Positions 15,380-24,499 of a stretch of DNA of 30,861 nucleotides are shown here, one piece after another. The first letter of the stretch is position 1. Every line of letters begins with the position of its first letter. The notes beneath the pieces are model-generated. The model had not been told where the DNA came from and made no database searches. It worked only from the letters and a program-made list of their open reading frames with translations. The position numbers and the translations under genes were made by a program. The stretch is from positions 1-30,861 of the forward strand of contig CAAGMZ010000011.1 of assembly GCA_900771195.1 (NCBI GenBank). The letters run 5' to 3'. Source of the stretch: Lachnospiraceae bacterium. Its GTDB lineage: Bacteria; Bacillota; Clostridia; Lachnospirales; Lachnospiraceae.

Positions 15380-16873
15380 ATGAGTTTGATGTACAGAAGT
15401 ACAAGAAGCGCGGATGTGAAGGTTACGGCGTCTCAGGCAATACTTAAGGGACTTGCAGATGACGGGGGACTTTATGTTCCGGAGGCTGTTCCGGCTCTTG
15501 ATGTGGATATTAAAGAACTTTCAGGGATGGATTATAAGCAGGTTGCTTACGAAGTAATGAAGCTGTTTCTTACGGACTTTACGGAGGAAGAGCTTAAGAA
15601 TTGTATAGATAAGGCTTACGACAGCAAATTTGACACTGATGAGATTGCACCGCTTGTTAAGGCTGACGGAGCATATTATCTTGAATTGTTTCACGGTGCC
15701 ACCATCGCATTTAAGGACATGGCGCTGTCAATTCTTCCGCACCTTCTTACTACAAGTGCAAGGAAAAATAATATCGACAATCAGATTGTAATTCTCACAG
15801 CAACATCAGGAGATACCGGAAAGGCTGCACTTGCAGGCTTTGCAGATGTTGAGGGAACAAAGATAATTGTTTTTTATCCCAAGAACGGAGTCAGCCCCAT
15901 ACAGGAAAAGCAGATGGTTACGCAGAAGGGCAGTAATACATATGTTGTAGGTATTCAGGGTAATTTTGATGATGCCCAGACCGGTGTCAAGAATATGTTC
16001 GGTGATAAAGAACTTGCAGCAGAGCTTGATGCGGCAGGCTATCAGTTTTCATCGGCCAATTCCATTAATATCGGAAGACTTGTTCCCCAGATTGTATATT
16101 ATGTGTATGCCTATACAAGACTTCTTGGCGAGGGAGAAATCAAGGCCGGAGAGAAAATCAATGTGGTAGTACCTACAGGTAATTTCGGTAACATCCTTGC
16201 AGCATATTATGCCAAGAATATGGGTGTGCCGATTAATAAGCTTATCTGTGCCTCCAATGAGAATAAGGTTCTCTATGACTTCTTTTCAACAGGAGAATAT
16301 GACAGGAACAGAGAATTTGTTCTCACATCATCACCTTCAATGGATATTCTTATCTCAAGCAATCTGGAGAGGCTTATATACAGGATTGCAGGCAACGATG
16401 CCGCAGCCAATGCCAGGTTCATGGACGAGCTTAAAAAGACCGGCAGATATGAGATTACCGATGCCATGAAGGCAGAACTTAAGGATTTCTACGGTAATTA
16501 TGCAAGTGAGGCAGACACGGCTGCTGCTATTAAGAAGCTCTATGAAGATACAGGATATATAATTGATACACATACCGCAGTAGCATCCTCTGTTTACGGC
16601 AAATATGTTTCAGACACGGGGGATGAGACTAAGACGGTAATAGCCTCAACGGCAAGTCCGTTCAAATTCACGCGAAGCGTTATGGATGCCATTGACAAGA
16701 GTAAGTATGACAGCATGACGGACTTTGAGCTTGTTGACGAGCTGAGTACGCTCGCCAATGTTTCGGTTCCCCGTGCGATAGAGGAGATAAGGACGGCACC
16801 GGTGCTTCATGACAGGGTTTGCGACAAGACTGAGATGAAAGCACAGGTTAAGGATATTCTTAAGATCAGATAA
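15380..16873 (+). CDS. thrC: Threonine synthase
   Basis: 497 residues, the long class II form (about 460-500 residues). It makes threonine from O-phosphohomoserine with pyridoxal phosphate. The start MYRSTRSADVKVTASQAILKG is typical. Lys112 in ATIAFKDMALS is the Schiff-base lysine; TATSGDTGKAAL and PTGNFGNILAAYYAKNMG are phosphate- and cofactor-binding blocks. HTAVASSVY lies near the C-terminus. It has its own promoter and stands alone as an amino acid gene; the only link with neighbours is the theme of ilv and leu genes nearby. The first in-frame ATG (15380) is used; an ATG three codons later is also possible. Confidence 0.97.
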   Translation: MSLMYRSTRSADVKVTASQAILKGLADDGGLYVPEAVPALDVDIKELSGMDYKQVAYEVMKLFLTDFTEEELKNCIDKAYDSKFDTDEIAPLVKADGAYYLELFHGATIAFKDMALSILPHLLTTSARKNNIDNQIVILTATSGDTGKAALAGFADVEGTKIIVFYPKNGVSPIQEKQMVTQKGSNTYVVGIQGNFDDAQTGVKNMFGDKELAAELDAAGYQFSSANSINIGRLVPQIVYYVYAYTRLLGEGEIKAGEKINVVVPTGNFGNILAAYYAKNMGVPINKLICASNENKVLYDFFSTGEYDRNREFVLTSSPSMDILISSNLERLIYRIAGNDAAANARFMDELKKTGRYEITDAMKAELKDFYGNYASEADTAAAIKKLYEDTGYIIDTHTAVASSVYGKYVSDTGDETKTVIASTASPFKFTRSVMDAIDKSKYDSMTDFELVDELSTLANVSVPRAIEEIRTAPVLHDRVCDKTEMKAQVKDILKIR

Positions 16874-16898
16874 GGTTGAGAAGCCTGAAATAATGTAT

Positions 16899-16935
16899 GA
16901 CCGTCACATGGTGAATAATTTGGGGTGTGACGGTC
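16899..16935 (+). terminator. 10-bp perfect hairpin between thrC and the response regulator gene
   Basis: GACCGTCACA (16899-16908) pairs with TGTGACGGTC (16926-16935) around a 17-base loop, followed by TTTGCATTG. It is likely a weak terminator for thrC. It overlaps the reading frame upstream of the regulator, which argues for the later start at 16962. Confidence 0.6.
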
Positions 16936-16961
16936 TTTGCATTGTAACGGCGGGAGAGAAA

Positions 16962-17651
16962 ATGAGCAGGATTCTGATTGTTGATGATGATGAAAAGGTA
17001 AGACTGGTCATAAAAAGCTATGCCGAATCGGCTGGATATCTTACAGATGAGGCATCAGACGGTGCTTCGGCAGTTAAAATGATAATGACCAATACATATG
17101 ACCTGGTGACAATGGACATAGTGATGCCCGTCAGAGACGGGTTTAAAGCCTGCGAACAGATTCGCAGGTTCAGCCGTATCCCGATAATCATTGTATCGGA
17201 ACGCTCAGAACCGCAGGACAGAATACGTGGATTTGAGCTGGGGGCGGATGACTATGTGACAAAGCCGTTTTCACCAAGAGAGCTTGTACTGCGCATCAAA
17301 GCGGTTTTAAGCAGGATGGGAGATAAAAAAGATGCAACAACAGGACATCATAAATATATTGACGGAGGGCTTACAGTCGGTTTTTCCGCCCGGACTGTGA
17401 TGATTGACGGAAAGAATGTTAACTTAACACCAAGGGAATATGAGCTTTTGTTTTATCTGGTTCAGAACCGTGGGCTGGCACTCACAAGGGATAAGCTTTT
17501 AACAGCCGTGTGGGGGTGCGACTATTACGGTGATGAACGAACGTTAGACACACATATCAAAAAGCTACGCAAGGCGCTTGCTGAATACGGGAGCAGAATA
17601 GTAACGTTACGCGGAGTCGGGTATAAATTCGAGACGAAGGGTCAGAATTGA
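16962..17651 (+). CDS. OmpR/PhoB-family response regulator (no kinase nearby)
   Basis: 229 residues from the ATG at 16962; an ATG at 16893 is in frame but would encode a non-conserved leader across a hairpin, whereas GGGAGAG stands six bases before 16962. The receiver domain has Asp8-Asp10, phosphoacceptor Asp52 (TMDIVMP), a Ser at the usual Thr position (IIVSERSE) and Lys in TKPFSPREL. The winged helix (residues ~130-226) shows NLTPREYELLFYLVQNRG, DKLLTAVWGCDYYGDERTLDTHIKKLR and RGVGYKFE. It binds DNA as a dimer to regulate transcription. The stop overlaps the ribosome site of the topoisomerase B gene, so they are co-transcribed. No histidine kinase gene lies alongside. Confidence 0.93.
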   Translation: MSRILIVDDDEKVRLVIKSYAESAGYLTDEASDGASAVKMIMTNTYDLVTMDIVMPVRDGFKACEQIRRFSRIPIIIVSERSEPQDRIRGFELGADDYVTKPFSPRELVLRIKAVLSRMGDKKDATTGHHKYIDGGLTVGFSARTVMIDGKNVNLTPREYELLFYLVQNRGLALTRDKLLTAVWGCDYYGDERTLDTHIKKLRKALAEYGSRIVTLRGVGYKFETKGQN

Positions 17652-17662
17652 GAGGAATAAAA

Positions 17663-19588
17663 ATGTCAGATAAGGTTATGGAAGAATATAATGCGTCCAG
17701 CATATCAATACTGGAAGGACTTGAGGCAGTAAGAAAAAGACCGGGAATGTACATCGGCAGTGTTTCCACCAAGGGACTTAATCACCTCATATATGAGATA
17801 ACGGATAATTCGGTGGACGAACATCTTGCAGGATACTGCAATACTATTGGCGTGACGCTTAATAATGATGGCACTGCGACGATTACCGATAATGGAAGAG
17901 GAATACCTGTGGGAATTCATCCCAAAGCCGGTATCCCTGCCGTTGAGGTTGTATTTACAATGCTGCATGCAGGAGGCAAATTCGGTGATGGCGGATATAA
18001 GATATCCGGAGGACTTCACGGAGTAGGTGCCTCTGTTGTAAATGCCCTTTCAAAGTGGCTTGAGGTAAGGATAAAAAAAGACGGGATAATATATGAGCAG
18101 AGGTATGAGTGCGGCAAGTCCTGCTATAAGCTGAGACAGTGCGGAACATGCAGGAAAAACGATACCGGAACAGAGGTTACATTTTTACCTGACGATACTA
18201 TTTTTGATAAGACGGAATTTAAGTCAGAAGGAATAAAAAGCAGACTCCATGAGCTTGCATATCTTAATCCGGGTCTTACAATCAACTTTGAGGATAAAAG
18301 GGAAGGCACGGCAGAAAAGGTAACATACAGGGAAGAGGACGGAATTACTGCATATATCAAGGCTCTCAATGAGGGCAAGGAGCCTGTTCACAATATCGTA
18401 TATTTCAAGGGTGCCAAGGACGGAATAGAGGTCGAGTGTGCTTTTCAGTTTGTTGACGAATTTCAGGAGACTATTCTGGGATTTTGCAATAATATATACA
18501 CCCAGGAGGGCGGAACCCACCTGACAGGATTTAAGACCAAATTCACAATGGTCATCAACCAGTATGCAAGAGAGCTTGGTATTCTAAAGGAAAAGGATGC
18601 CAATTTCACCGGAAGTGATGTCCGTAACGGAATGACGGGAATAGTTGCGGTCAGACATCCCGAACCCAGGTTTGAAGGGCAGACCAAGACCAAATTGGAC
18701 AATCAGGATGCGGGCAAAATCGTGTCTGACATAACAGGCGATGAGCTTACAAGATATTTTGACAAGAATCTTGAGTCACTCAAAAGTGTTATAGGCTGTG
18801 CAGAAAAAGCAGCCAAAATACGAAAGCAGGAGGAGAAGGCCAAGACCAATCTTCTCGTAAAGCAGAAGTTTTCCTGTGATACCAACGGAAAACTTGCCAA
18901 CTGTGAGAGCCGTAATCCTGAGGAGTGCGAGATTTTCATAGTAGAGGGAGATTCCGCCGGAGGCTCTGCCAAGATGGCCAGAAACAGGCGCACACAGGCA
19001 ATACTGCCAATACGCGGAAAGATTCTTAACGTGGAAAAAGCTCCCATTGACAAGGTGCTTGCCAATGCGGAAATAAAGACGATGATAACGGCCTTCGGAT
19101 GTGGCTTCTCGGAGGGCTATGGAAATGATTTTGACATAAGCAGGCTGCGGTACAATAAGATTATTTTTATGACCGATGCCGACGTGGACGGTGCCCATAT
19201 AGATACGCTGCTGCTCACGTTCTTTTACCGGTTCATGCCGGAGCTTATTCAGGAGGGACATGTTTTCCTTGCTACGCCTCCGCTTTATAAGGTGGTGCCC
19301 AAGAAGGGAGAGGGAAAATACCTTTATGATGACAAGGCTCTTGAGAAATACCGCAGAGAGCATGAGGGTACATCATTTACTCTACAGAGATATAAGGGAC
19401 TTGGAGAGATGGATGCGGAACAGCTCTGGGAGACGACGCTTAATCCCAAAACAAGGATTCTTAAGCAGGTCGAGATAGAGGACGCACAGATGGCGTCGCA
19501 TGTTACGAACATGCTTATGGGAACAGATGTGGCACCGAGACGTGATTTTATACATGAACACGCCCATGATGCAGAACTTGATGTGTAG
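17663..19588 (+). CDS. parE: Type IIA DNA topoisomerase subunit B (ParE/GyrB-like)
   Basis: 641 residues, the length of Gram-positive GyrB/ParE. The GHKL ATPase has Glu45 and Asn49 (YEITDNSVDE), TDNGRGIPVG and GGLHGVGASVVNALS. The QTK loop is in EGQTKTKLDN. The TOPRIM metal sites are EGDSAGGSAK and MTDADVDGAHI. It hydrolyses ATP to drive strand passage together with the A subunit encoded ten bases downstream. Some blocks (ILPIRGKILNVEKAP) are GyrB-like, but there is no dnaA-recF context and the partner lacks a canonical GyrA box, so I favour topoisomerase IV or a second gyrase-like pair. The start is placed at 17663 because AGAGGA stands seven bases upstream; a TTG at 17648 is unlikely. Confidence 0.9.
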   Translation: MSDKVMEEYNASSISILEGLEAVRKRPGMYIGSVSTKGLNHLIYEITDNSVDEHLAGYCNTIGVTLNNDGTATITDNGRGIPVGIHPKAGIPAVEVVFTMLHAGGKFGDGGYKISGGLHGVGASVVNALSKWLEVRIKKDGIIYEQRYECGKSCYKLRQCGTCRKNDTGTEVTFLPDDTIFDKTEFKSEGIKSRLHELAYLNPGLTINFEDKREGTAEKVTYREEDGITAYIKALNEGKEPVHNIVYFKGAKDGIEVECAFQFVDEFQETILGFCNNIYTQEGGTHLTGFKTKFTMVINQYARELGILKEKDANFTGSDVRNGMTGIVAVRHPEPRFEGQTKTKLDNQDAGKIVSDITGDELTRYFDKNLESLKSVIGCAEKAAKIRKQEEKAKTNLLVKQKFSCDTNGKLANCESRNPEECEIFIVEGDSAGGSAKMARNRRTQAILPIRGKILNVEKAPIDKVLANAEIKTMITAFGCGFSEGYGNDFDISRLRYNKIIFMTDADVDGAHIDTLLLTFFYRFMPELIQEGHVFLATPPLYKVVPKKGEGKYLYDDKALEKYRREHEGTSFTLQRYKGLGEMDAEQLWETTLNPKTRILKQVEIEDAQMASHVTNMLMGTDVAPRRDFIHEHAHDAELDV

Positions 19589-19597
19589 GAGGAAGCT

Positions 19598-21886
19598 ATG
19601 GCAGAAACAATCTTAAAAACAGAATATTCCGATGTCATGCAGACATCCTATATAAATTATTCAATGAGCGTAATAACAGCCCGTGCAGTTCCTGATGTCA
19701 GGGACGGACTCAAGCCTGTTCAGAGGCGTGTGCTTTATGCCATGAATCAGCTGGGCCTTAATTATGATAAGCCGCATCGTAAATCAGCACGTATAGTCGG
19801 AGATACAATGGGTAAATATCATCCCCATGGTGACAGCTCCATCTATGAGACCCTTGTTGTTATGGAGCAGGATTTTAAGAAGGGAATGGCGCTTGTTGAC
19901 GGTCACGGCAATTTTGGCTCAATTGAGGGCGATGGTGCTGCTGCAATGCGTTACACTGAGGCAAGGCTTAAGAAATTCACGCAGGATGTATATCTTAAGG
20001 ACCTTGACAAGGACGTGGTGGATTTCGTTCCTAATTTTGACGAGACGGAAAAAGAACCGTCAGTGCTTCCCGTAAGGGTTCCCAATATTCTGATAAACGG
20101 TTCAGAAGGTATTGCAGTCGGAATGACTACCAGTATTCCCACGCATAATCTGACTGAGGTAATAAATGCCGTTGAGGCTTATATGGACAACGAAGACATC
20201 ACCACGGCAGAGCTCATGGAGTATATGCCGGGACCTGATTTTCCTACGGGCGGCAGGGTTGTCAATAAGAGTGAGCTTCTGGAGGTTTATGAGACAGGCT
20301 CCGGCAAAATAAAGCTGCGCGGAAATGTTGTATTTGAGCCTGCACAGAACAGGAGCGAGCGCGACAAGCTTGTTATTAATGCCATTCCGTATACGATGAT
20401 TGGTGCGGGAATCAGCAAATTCATGTCAGATATTCTTGATCTTATTGAGACCAAAAAGACACAGGATATCGTGGATGTATCCAACGAGTCCTCCAAAGAA
20501 GGCATCAGAATCGTACTGGAACTCAGGAAAAATGCAGACGTAAAAAAGCTTGAAAATCTTTTGTACAAAAAGACAAAGCTTGAGGATACATTTGGCGTGA
20601 ATATGCTTACAATAGCGGATGGCAGACCGGAGGTCCTCGGACTCAAAGACATAATAAGGCATAATGTCAATTTTCAGTATGAAATAAATACCAGGAAGTA
20701 TACAACACTTCTTAAGAAGGAATACGACAATAAGGAAATAAAAGAAGGTCTGATAAAAGCCTGCAACATAATCGATCTGATAATTGAGGTACTGCGCGGC
20801 AGTACAAATCTTAAGCAGGCCAAGGCATGCCTTATGTCGGGAGATATAACCGATATTAAGTTTAAATCGGAGCAGTCAAAGAAAGATGCCATGAAGCTTC
20901 ATTTTACGGAGCGCCAGGCTTCTGCAATACTTGAGCTTAAGCTGTACAGGTTAATTGGACTTGAGATTGAAGCTTTGGAAAAAGAGTACGAGGAAACGCT
21001 GCTTAAGATAGCACAGTACGAAGAGATTCTTGGCAGCAGGAAGGCAATGAAGCGCGCAATCAAAAAAGATCTTGAAAATATCAAGAAGGAGTATGGCGTT
21101 GAGAGGCTTACTGTCATAGAAGACGGCGAAGAAGCGGTATATGAGGAGCCTGCTGTTATTGAGCAGGAGGTTGTGTTTATAATGGATCGTTTCGGATATG
21201 CCAAAACTATCGATAAGACTGCTTTTGAGCGTAACAGAGATGCAGTATATGCTGAGAATAAGTATGTATTTACCTGCATGAATACTGAAAAAATCTGTAT
21301 TTTTACGGATAACGGCAACCTTCACCAGATTAAGCTTCTTGACATTCCTTTCGGAAGATTCAGGGATAAGGGTACTCCGATTGATAATCTTGGAAATTAC
21401 AGCAGTGAGGGAGAGGAGATAGTTTATCTCTGCTCATCGGAGCAGTTAAAGGGCCGCAAATTTCTTTTTGTAACCCAGGGCGGAATGATGAAGCTTGTTG
21501 ACGGTTCTGAATTTGAGGCTTCCAAGAAAACCATAGCTGCCACAAAGCTCAACGAAGATGACAAGGTGATGAGCATTGTGGCTACGGATGCGAGAATCGT
21601 TGAATCAGAGGAAACAGGCGAGCCGGTGACTGTGAGCAGCCAGACAATCGTGCTTCAGAGCTGCGACGGATACTTCCTTAAGTTCCCGCTCACTGAGATT
21701 CCCGAGAAAAAGAAGGGCGCAGTGGGAGTGCGCGGGATTAAGCTTGCCGGAAAAGATAAGATTGATGATGTATATGTTATTCCGGAGGGTGCGGATATCA
21801 CAGTGGATTTCAGGGGGAAGGAACTGTCCCTCGGAAAACTTAAAATGGCAAAACGTGACGGAAAGGGAACAAAAGTCAGGGCTTAG
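19598..21886 (+). CDS. parC: Type IIA DNA topoisomerase subunit A (ParC/GyrA-like)
   Basis: 762 residues. The catalytic tyrosine is Tyr119 in AAMRYTEARL; it forms the transient DNA link. The quinolone-determining region reads HPHGDSSIYETLV with Ser80 and Glu84, the same numbering as in E. coli ParC and wild-type residues for drug sensitivity. The C-terminal half is the beta-pinwheel; where gyrases carry the QRRGGKG box, this protein has FGRFRDKGTP, so wrapping of DNA by a true gyrase C-domain is doubtful. That, and the AGGAGG-coupled arrangement after subunit B, supports ParC. Chromosome decatenation would be its role. The MATE gene follows after three bases. Confidence 0.9.
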   Translation: MAETILKTEYSDVMQTSYINYSMSVITARAVPDVRDGLKPVQRRVLYAMNQLGLNYDKPHRKSARIVGDTMGKYHPHGDSSIYETLVVMEQDFKKGMALVDGHGNFGSIEGDGAAAMRYTEARLKKFTQDVYLKDLDKDVVDFVPNFDETEKEPSVLPVRVPNILINGSEGIAVGMTTSIPTHNLTEVINAVEAYMDNEDITTAELMEYMPGPDFPTGGRVVNKSELLEVYETGSGKIKLRGNVVFEPAQNRSERDKLVINAIPYTMIGAGISKFMSDILDLIETKKTQDIVDVSNESSKEGIRIVLELRKNADVKKLENLLYKKTKLEDTFGVNMLTIADGRPEVLGLKDIIRHNVNFQYEINTRKYTTLLKKEYDNKEIKEGLIKACNIIDLIIEVLRGSTNLKQAKACLMSGDITDIKFKSEQSKKDAMKLHFTERQASAILELKLYRLIGLEIEALEKEYEETLLKIAQYEEILGSRKAMKRAIKKDLENIKKEYGVERLTVIEDGEEAVYEEPAVIEQEVVFIMDRFGYAKTIDKTAFERNRDAVYAENKYVFTCMNTEKICIFTDNGNLHQIKLLDIPFGRFRDKGTPIDNLGNYSSEGEEIVYLCSSEQLKGRKFLFVTQGGMMKLVDGSEFEASKKTIAATKLNEDDKVMSIVATDARIVESEETGEPVTVSSQTIVLQSCDGYFLKFPLTEIPEKKKGAVGVRGIKLAGKDKIDDVYVIPEGADITVDFRGKELSLGKLKMAKRDGKGTKVRA

Positions 21887-21889
21887 AAA

Positions 21890-23260
21890 ATGAAATCGAA
21901 AAAATATGAGATAGACATGTGCAATGGTCCTATTCTCAGAAAAATGTTAATGTTCGCGTTGCCGCTTATGCTTTCAAGCATGCTGCAGCTTCTGTTCAAT
22001 GCAGCAGACATAATTGTTGTGGGAAAGTGGTGCGGCGACAATTCACTTGGTGCAGTAGGCTCCAACACAGCACTCATCAATCTTCTGACTAATGTATTTA
22101 TCGGATTGTCAATAGGTGCCAATGTTCTTGTTGCAAGGTTTTATGGCTCGGGAAATCAAAAAGACCTCAGTGAGACCGTTCATACTGCAATGCTTTTAAG
22201 CATTATAAGCGGTTTTATACTGACAGTGGTTGGAGAACTTTTTGCAAGGCAGCTTCTTATTCTGATGAAGACACCTGATGAGATTCTTGACCTGGCAACC
22301 GAATACCTGAGAATATATTTTATCGGAATGCCGGCAATGATGGTGTATAACTTCGGCAGTGCCATCCTGAGAGCCGTGGGAGATACGAGACGGCCTCTGT
22401 ATTTTCTTTTTCTCTCAGGTGTTCTTAATGTGGGGTTGAATCTTCTTCTTGTAATCCCCTTAGGCATGGATGTAGCAGGCGTCGGCATAGCTACTGTGTT
22501 TTCACAGACAGTATCGGCTGTCCTTGTAGTCATTTGCATGATAAGGGACAAGGGAGCGGTTAAGCTTGAAATAAGGAAACTAAGAATTAATGGCAAAAAA
22601 TTTCTTTCTATTATGCGTATAGGACTTCCGGCGGGATTCCAGGGAACTGTATTTTCATTGTCAAATGTGGTGATTCAGTCCTCGGTAAATCTTTTTGGAA
22701 AGACGGTTGTTGCCGGAAACTCGGCAGCAGCCAATATAGAAGGTTTTGTATACATGGCAATGAATGCGTTTCATCACGCGACATTGTCGTTTACCAGCCA
22801 GAATTTCGGTGCAGCAAAATATGTTCGCATTAAAAAATCACTTTTTACGGGACAGGCATGCGTGTTTGTGACCGGACTTCTGTTGGGGCAGCTGGTATGC
22901 ATTTTTGGCAGACCGTTACTCAGTATTTACACGAAGACACCTGCAGCCATTGATGCAGGAATGGTGAGACTTAAATTCATATGCGGTACATATTTTCTAT
23001 GCGGAATGATGGATGTGATGGTAGGAGCCATAAGAGGAATGGGATATGCAATTCTTCCGATGACGGTATCACTTATTGGAGCCTGCGGACTGCGTCTTGT
23101 ATGGATAGCTACCGTATTTCAGATTCCTAAGCATCATACGACGGATACGATATATATGTCGTATCCGGTTACGTGGGCTGTGACGCTGGCAGTACATATA
23201 ATATGCTTTATAATAATCTGGAGAAAGAATACTCGTTTGAAGGCGGACGTTCGCACTTAA
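21890..23260 (+). CDS. MATE-family multidrug/cation efflux transporter
   Basis: 456 residues with 12 hydrophobic segments in two homologous halves, the standard MATE size. The first helix shows the family pattern LPLMLSSMLQLLFNAADIIVVG; GALGSN-like AVGSNTALINLL and ARFYGSGNQKDL follow, and the second half repeats the pattern with GLPAGFQGTVFSLSNVVIQSS. Such proteins export drugs or metabolites using a Na+ or H+ gradient. The gene starts three bases after parC, with only a weak ribosome site, so translation is probably coupled. Fluoroquinolones are substrates of some MATE pumps and attack the upstream topoisomerase; the neighbourhood is suggestive but no proof of substrate. A ~126-bp structured repeat follows. 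Confidence 0.93.
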   Translation: MKSKKYEIDMCNGPILRKMLMFALPLMLSSMLQLLFNAADIIVVGKWCGDNSLGAVGSNTALINLLTNVFIGLSIGANVLVARFYGSGNQKDLSETVHTAMLLSIISGFILTVVGELFARQLLILMKTPDEILDLATEYLRIYFIGMPAMMVYNFGSAILRAVGDTRRPLYFLFLSGVLNVGLNLLLVIPLGMDVAGVGIATVFSQTVSAVLVVICMIRDKGAVKLEIRKLRINGKKFLSIMRIGLPAGFQGTVFSLSNVVIQSSVNLFGKTVVAGNSAAANIEGFVYMAMNAFHHATLSFTSQNFGAAKYVRIKKSLFTGQACVFVTGLLLGQLVCIFGRPLLSIYTKTPAAIDAGMVRLKFICGTYFLCGMMDVMVGAIRGMGYAILPMTVSLIGACGLRLVWIATVFQIPKHHTTDTIYMSYPVTWAVTLAVHIICFIIIWRKNTRLKADVRT

Positions 23261-23280
23261 TTGCCGGCGTCCACAAAAAC

Positions 23281-23406
23281 GCTGCAAAATATTTATCTGT
23301 AACAGGGTCTGAGCCGGTCGGTACTTAGCGTGCGTATTTTGCACGCTTTGTACCGCTACCGGCTCAGTTAGCGGGAGCGCCCTGTTACAGATAATTATTT
23401 TGCAGC
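23281..23406 (+). repeat. Structured ~126-bp repeat element, copy A
   Basis: Ends are the inverted repeat GCTGCAAAAT / ATTTTGCAGC. Further inside, CTGTAACAGGG pairs with CCCTGTTACAG (11 bp), CTGAGCCGGT with ACCGGCTCAG (10 bp), GGTAC with GTACC, and AGCGTGC with GCACGCT around the loop GTATTTT. The right side has an unpaired segment with GC-GGGA-GC. Copy B at 29310-29434 shares the same plan with compensated changes. It lies between the convergent MATE and dut genes, ending three bases from the dut stop. It may act as a terminator for both genes, a mobile repeat, or an RNA. Confidence 0.85.
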
Positions 23407-23408
23407 CT

Positions 23409-23852
23409 TTAGTGCCGTCCTGTACTTCCGAATCCGCCTTCACCTCTAACGGTCTCATCAAGCTCGTCAGCTACATTAAAATTGGCGGTGATAAAAGGCG
23501 TAATCACAAGCTGGGCAATTCGCTCACCGGGCTCAACAGTCTGAGGTTCCTCGGAGTGGTTGTGAAGCGCAATCATAAATTCTCCGCGGTAGTCAGGGTC
23601 TACGACTCCTACTTTGTTGGCGGGGGCAAGATGGCGCTTGGAGGCCAGACCGCTTCTTGCATATATAAGACCTGCATATCCTGCCGGAATTTCCATTGCA
23701 AGTCCTGTGTGGAGCATCACTGTGCTGTGAGGCTCTATTGTTACAGGGGCATCCAGGCAGGCATACAAATCAGCACCTGCTGCGTATTCCGAACCATATG
23801 TGGGAAGTACGGCATCTTCTCTGAGCTTTTTAACTTTAACATTTGTTGTCAT
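23409..23852 (-). CDS. dut: dUTP diphosphatase
   Basis: 147 residues, the trimeric dUTPase size. All five family motifs are present: GADLYA; YARSGLASKRHL; KVGVVDPDYRGE, which holds the catalytic Asp; ERIAQLVI; and the flexible C-terminal RGEGGFGSTG. It hydrolyses dUTP to dUMP, keeping uracil out of DNA and feeding dTMP synthesis. AAGGAGA stands before the ATG. It starts 14 bases after the nrdG stop and is the third gene of an nrdD-nrdG-dut operon, so dUTPase is made along with new deoxynucleotides. The stop lies next to repeat copy A. Confidence 0.97.
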   Translation of the reverse strand: MTTNVKVKKLREDAVLPTYGSEYAAGADLYACLDAPVTIEPHSTVMLHTGLAMEIPAGYAGLIYARSGLASKRHLAPANKVGVVDPDYRGEFMIALHNHSEEPQTVEPGERIAQLVITPFITANFNVADELDETVRGEGGFGSTGRH

Positions 23853-23866
23853 AGGTGTCTCCTTTA

Positions 23867-24424
23867 TTATGTTGCTGAGTATACATATTTAGGCTTCCGG
23901 GGCTCCCAGAAATGAAGAGTGCCGTTATCGGCAAGTGTCTCCTGAACCAGTATCGCACGCTGGTTGTCAGAACCGCGGAAATATGCACCGAGATCTTTTT
24001 GCTCTTCTATGAATGGTCCGTCCATCATAACATCCACATAACTCAGTATTTCTTTGGTGTAGGGCAGTGTGTTGTACATTTTTTCCATTATATCCCGGTC
24101 AAAAAGATATCCTGTATAAATCCATATTGTTTTGGTATTGCCATAAACCTCGCGTACCTTACGGAGCAGAGGTACTATTCCTTCCTGATTGGAGGGCTCC
24201 ATGGGCTCGCCGCCGAGGATGGTAAGCCCTGAAATATATGAAGGGGCAAGCTGCTCGATGATGTAGTTAGTCTGCTCTTCTGTGTATGGGTTTCCGTAAT
24301 TGAAGTCCCAGGCAACCTGGTTGAAACATCCCTTGCATTTGTGGGTACAACCGCTTACAAAAAGTGATATTCTTACTCCTGGACCATTGGCAGCGTCGCA
24401 ACGCTTTATATCTGCATAATTCAT
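23867..24424 (-). CDS. nrdG: Anaerobic ribonucleotide reductase activating protein (radical SAM)
   Basis: 185 residues from the ATG at 24424. Cys26, Cys30 and Cys33 (SGCTHKCKGC) bind the [4Fe-4S] cluster that cleaves S-adenosylmethionine and places the glycyl radical on NrdD. GPGVR (residues 14-18) and the LGGEP motif fit the family; WDFNYG is typical of clostridial NrdG. An in-frame ATG twelve bases upstream exists, but GGAG stands six bases before 24424 and family members begin with MNYADIK, so the later start is preferred. It is separated from nrdD by 63 bases with a hairpin. Confidence 0.96.
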   Translation of the reverse strand: MNYADIKRCDAANGPGVRISLFVSGCTHKCKGCFNQVAWDFNYGNPYTEEQTNYIIEQLAPSYISGLTILGGEPMEPSNQEGIVPLLRKVREVYGNTKTIWIYTGYLFDRDIMEKMYNTLPYTKEILSYVDVMMDGPFIEEQKDLGAYFRGSDNQRAILVQETLADNGTLHFWEPRKPKYVYSAT

Positions 24425-24448
24425 TTTTTTCTCCATTCCATAGAAAAT

Positions 24449-24476
24449 GCCGTGCGCGGCCAGCGCTACGCACGGC
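24449..24476 (-). terminator. Hairpin between nrdD and nrdG
   Basis: GCCGTGCG (24449-24456) pairs with CGCACGGC (24469-24476); read on the minus strand it is followed by ATTTTCT. It could lower nrdG expression relative to nrdD by partial termination, or protect the upstream RNA. Confidence 0.55.
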
Positions 24477-24499
24477 TGATTATCGTATATTTATATAAC

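Noticed and set aside
5087..15380. T-box leaders before ilvN, leuC or thrC
   Set aside because: Leaders are too short and no T-box consensus or antiterminator was found.
16893..16961. N-terminal extension of the OmpR-type regulator
   Set aside because: The stretch forms a 10-bp hairpin after thrC and encodes non-conserved residues; GGGAGAG supports the ATG at 16962.
17663..21886. gyrB-gyrA of the replication origin region
   Set aside because: No dnaA, dnaN or recF nearby and the A subunit lacks a canonical GyrA box; a ParE/ParC-like second pair fits better, though not proven.
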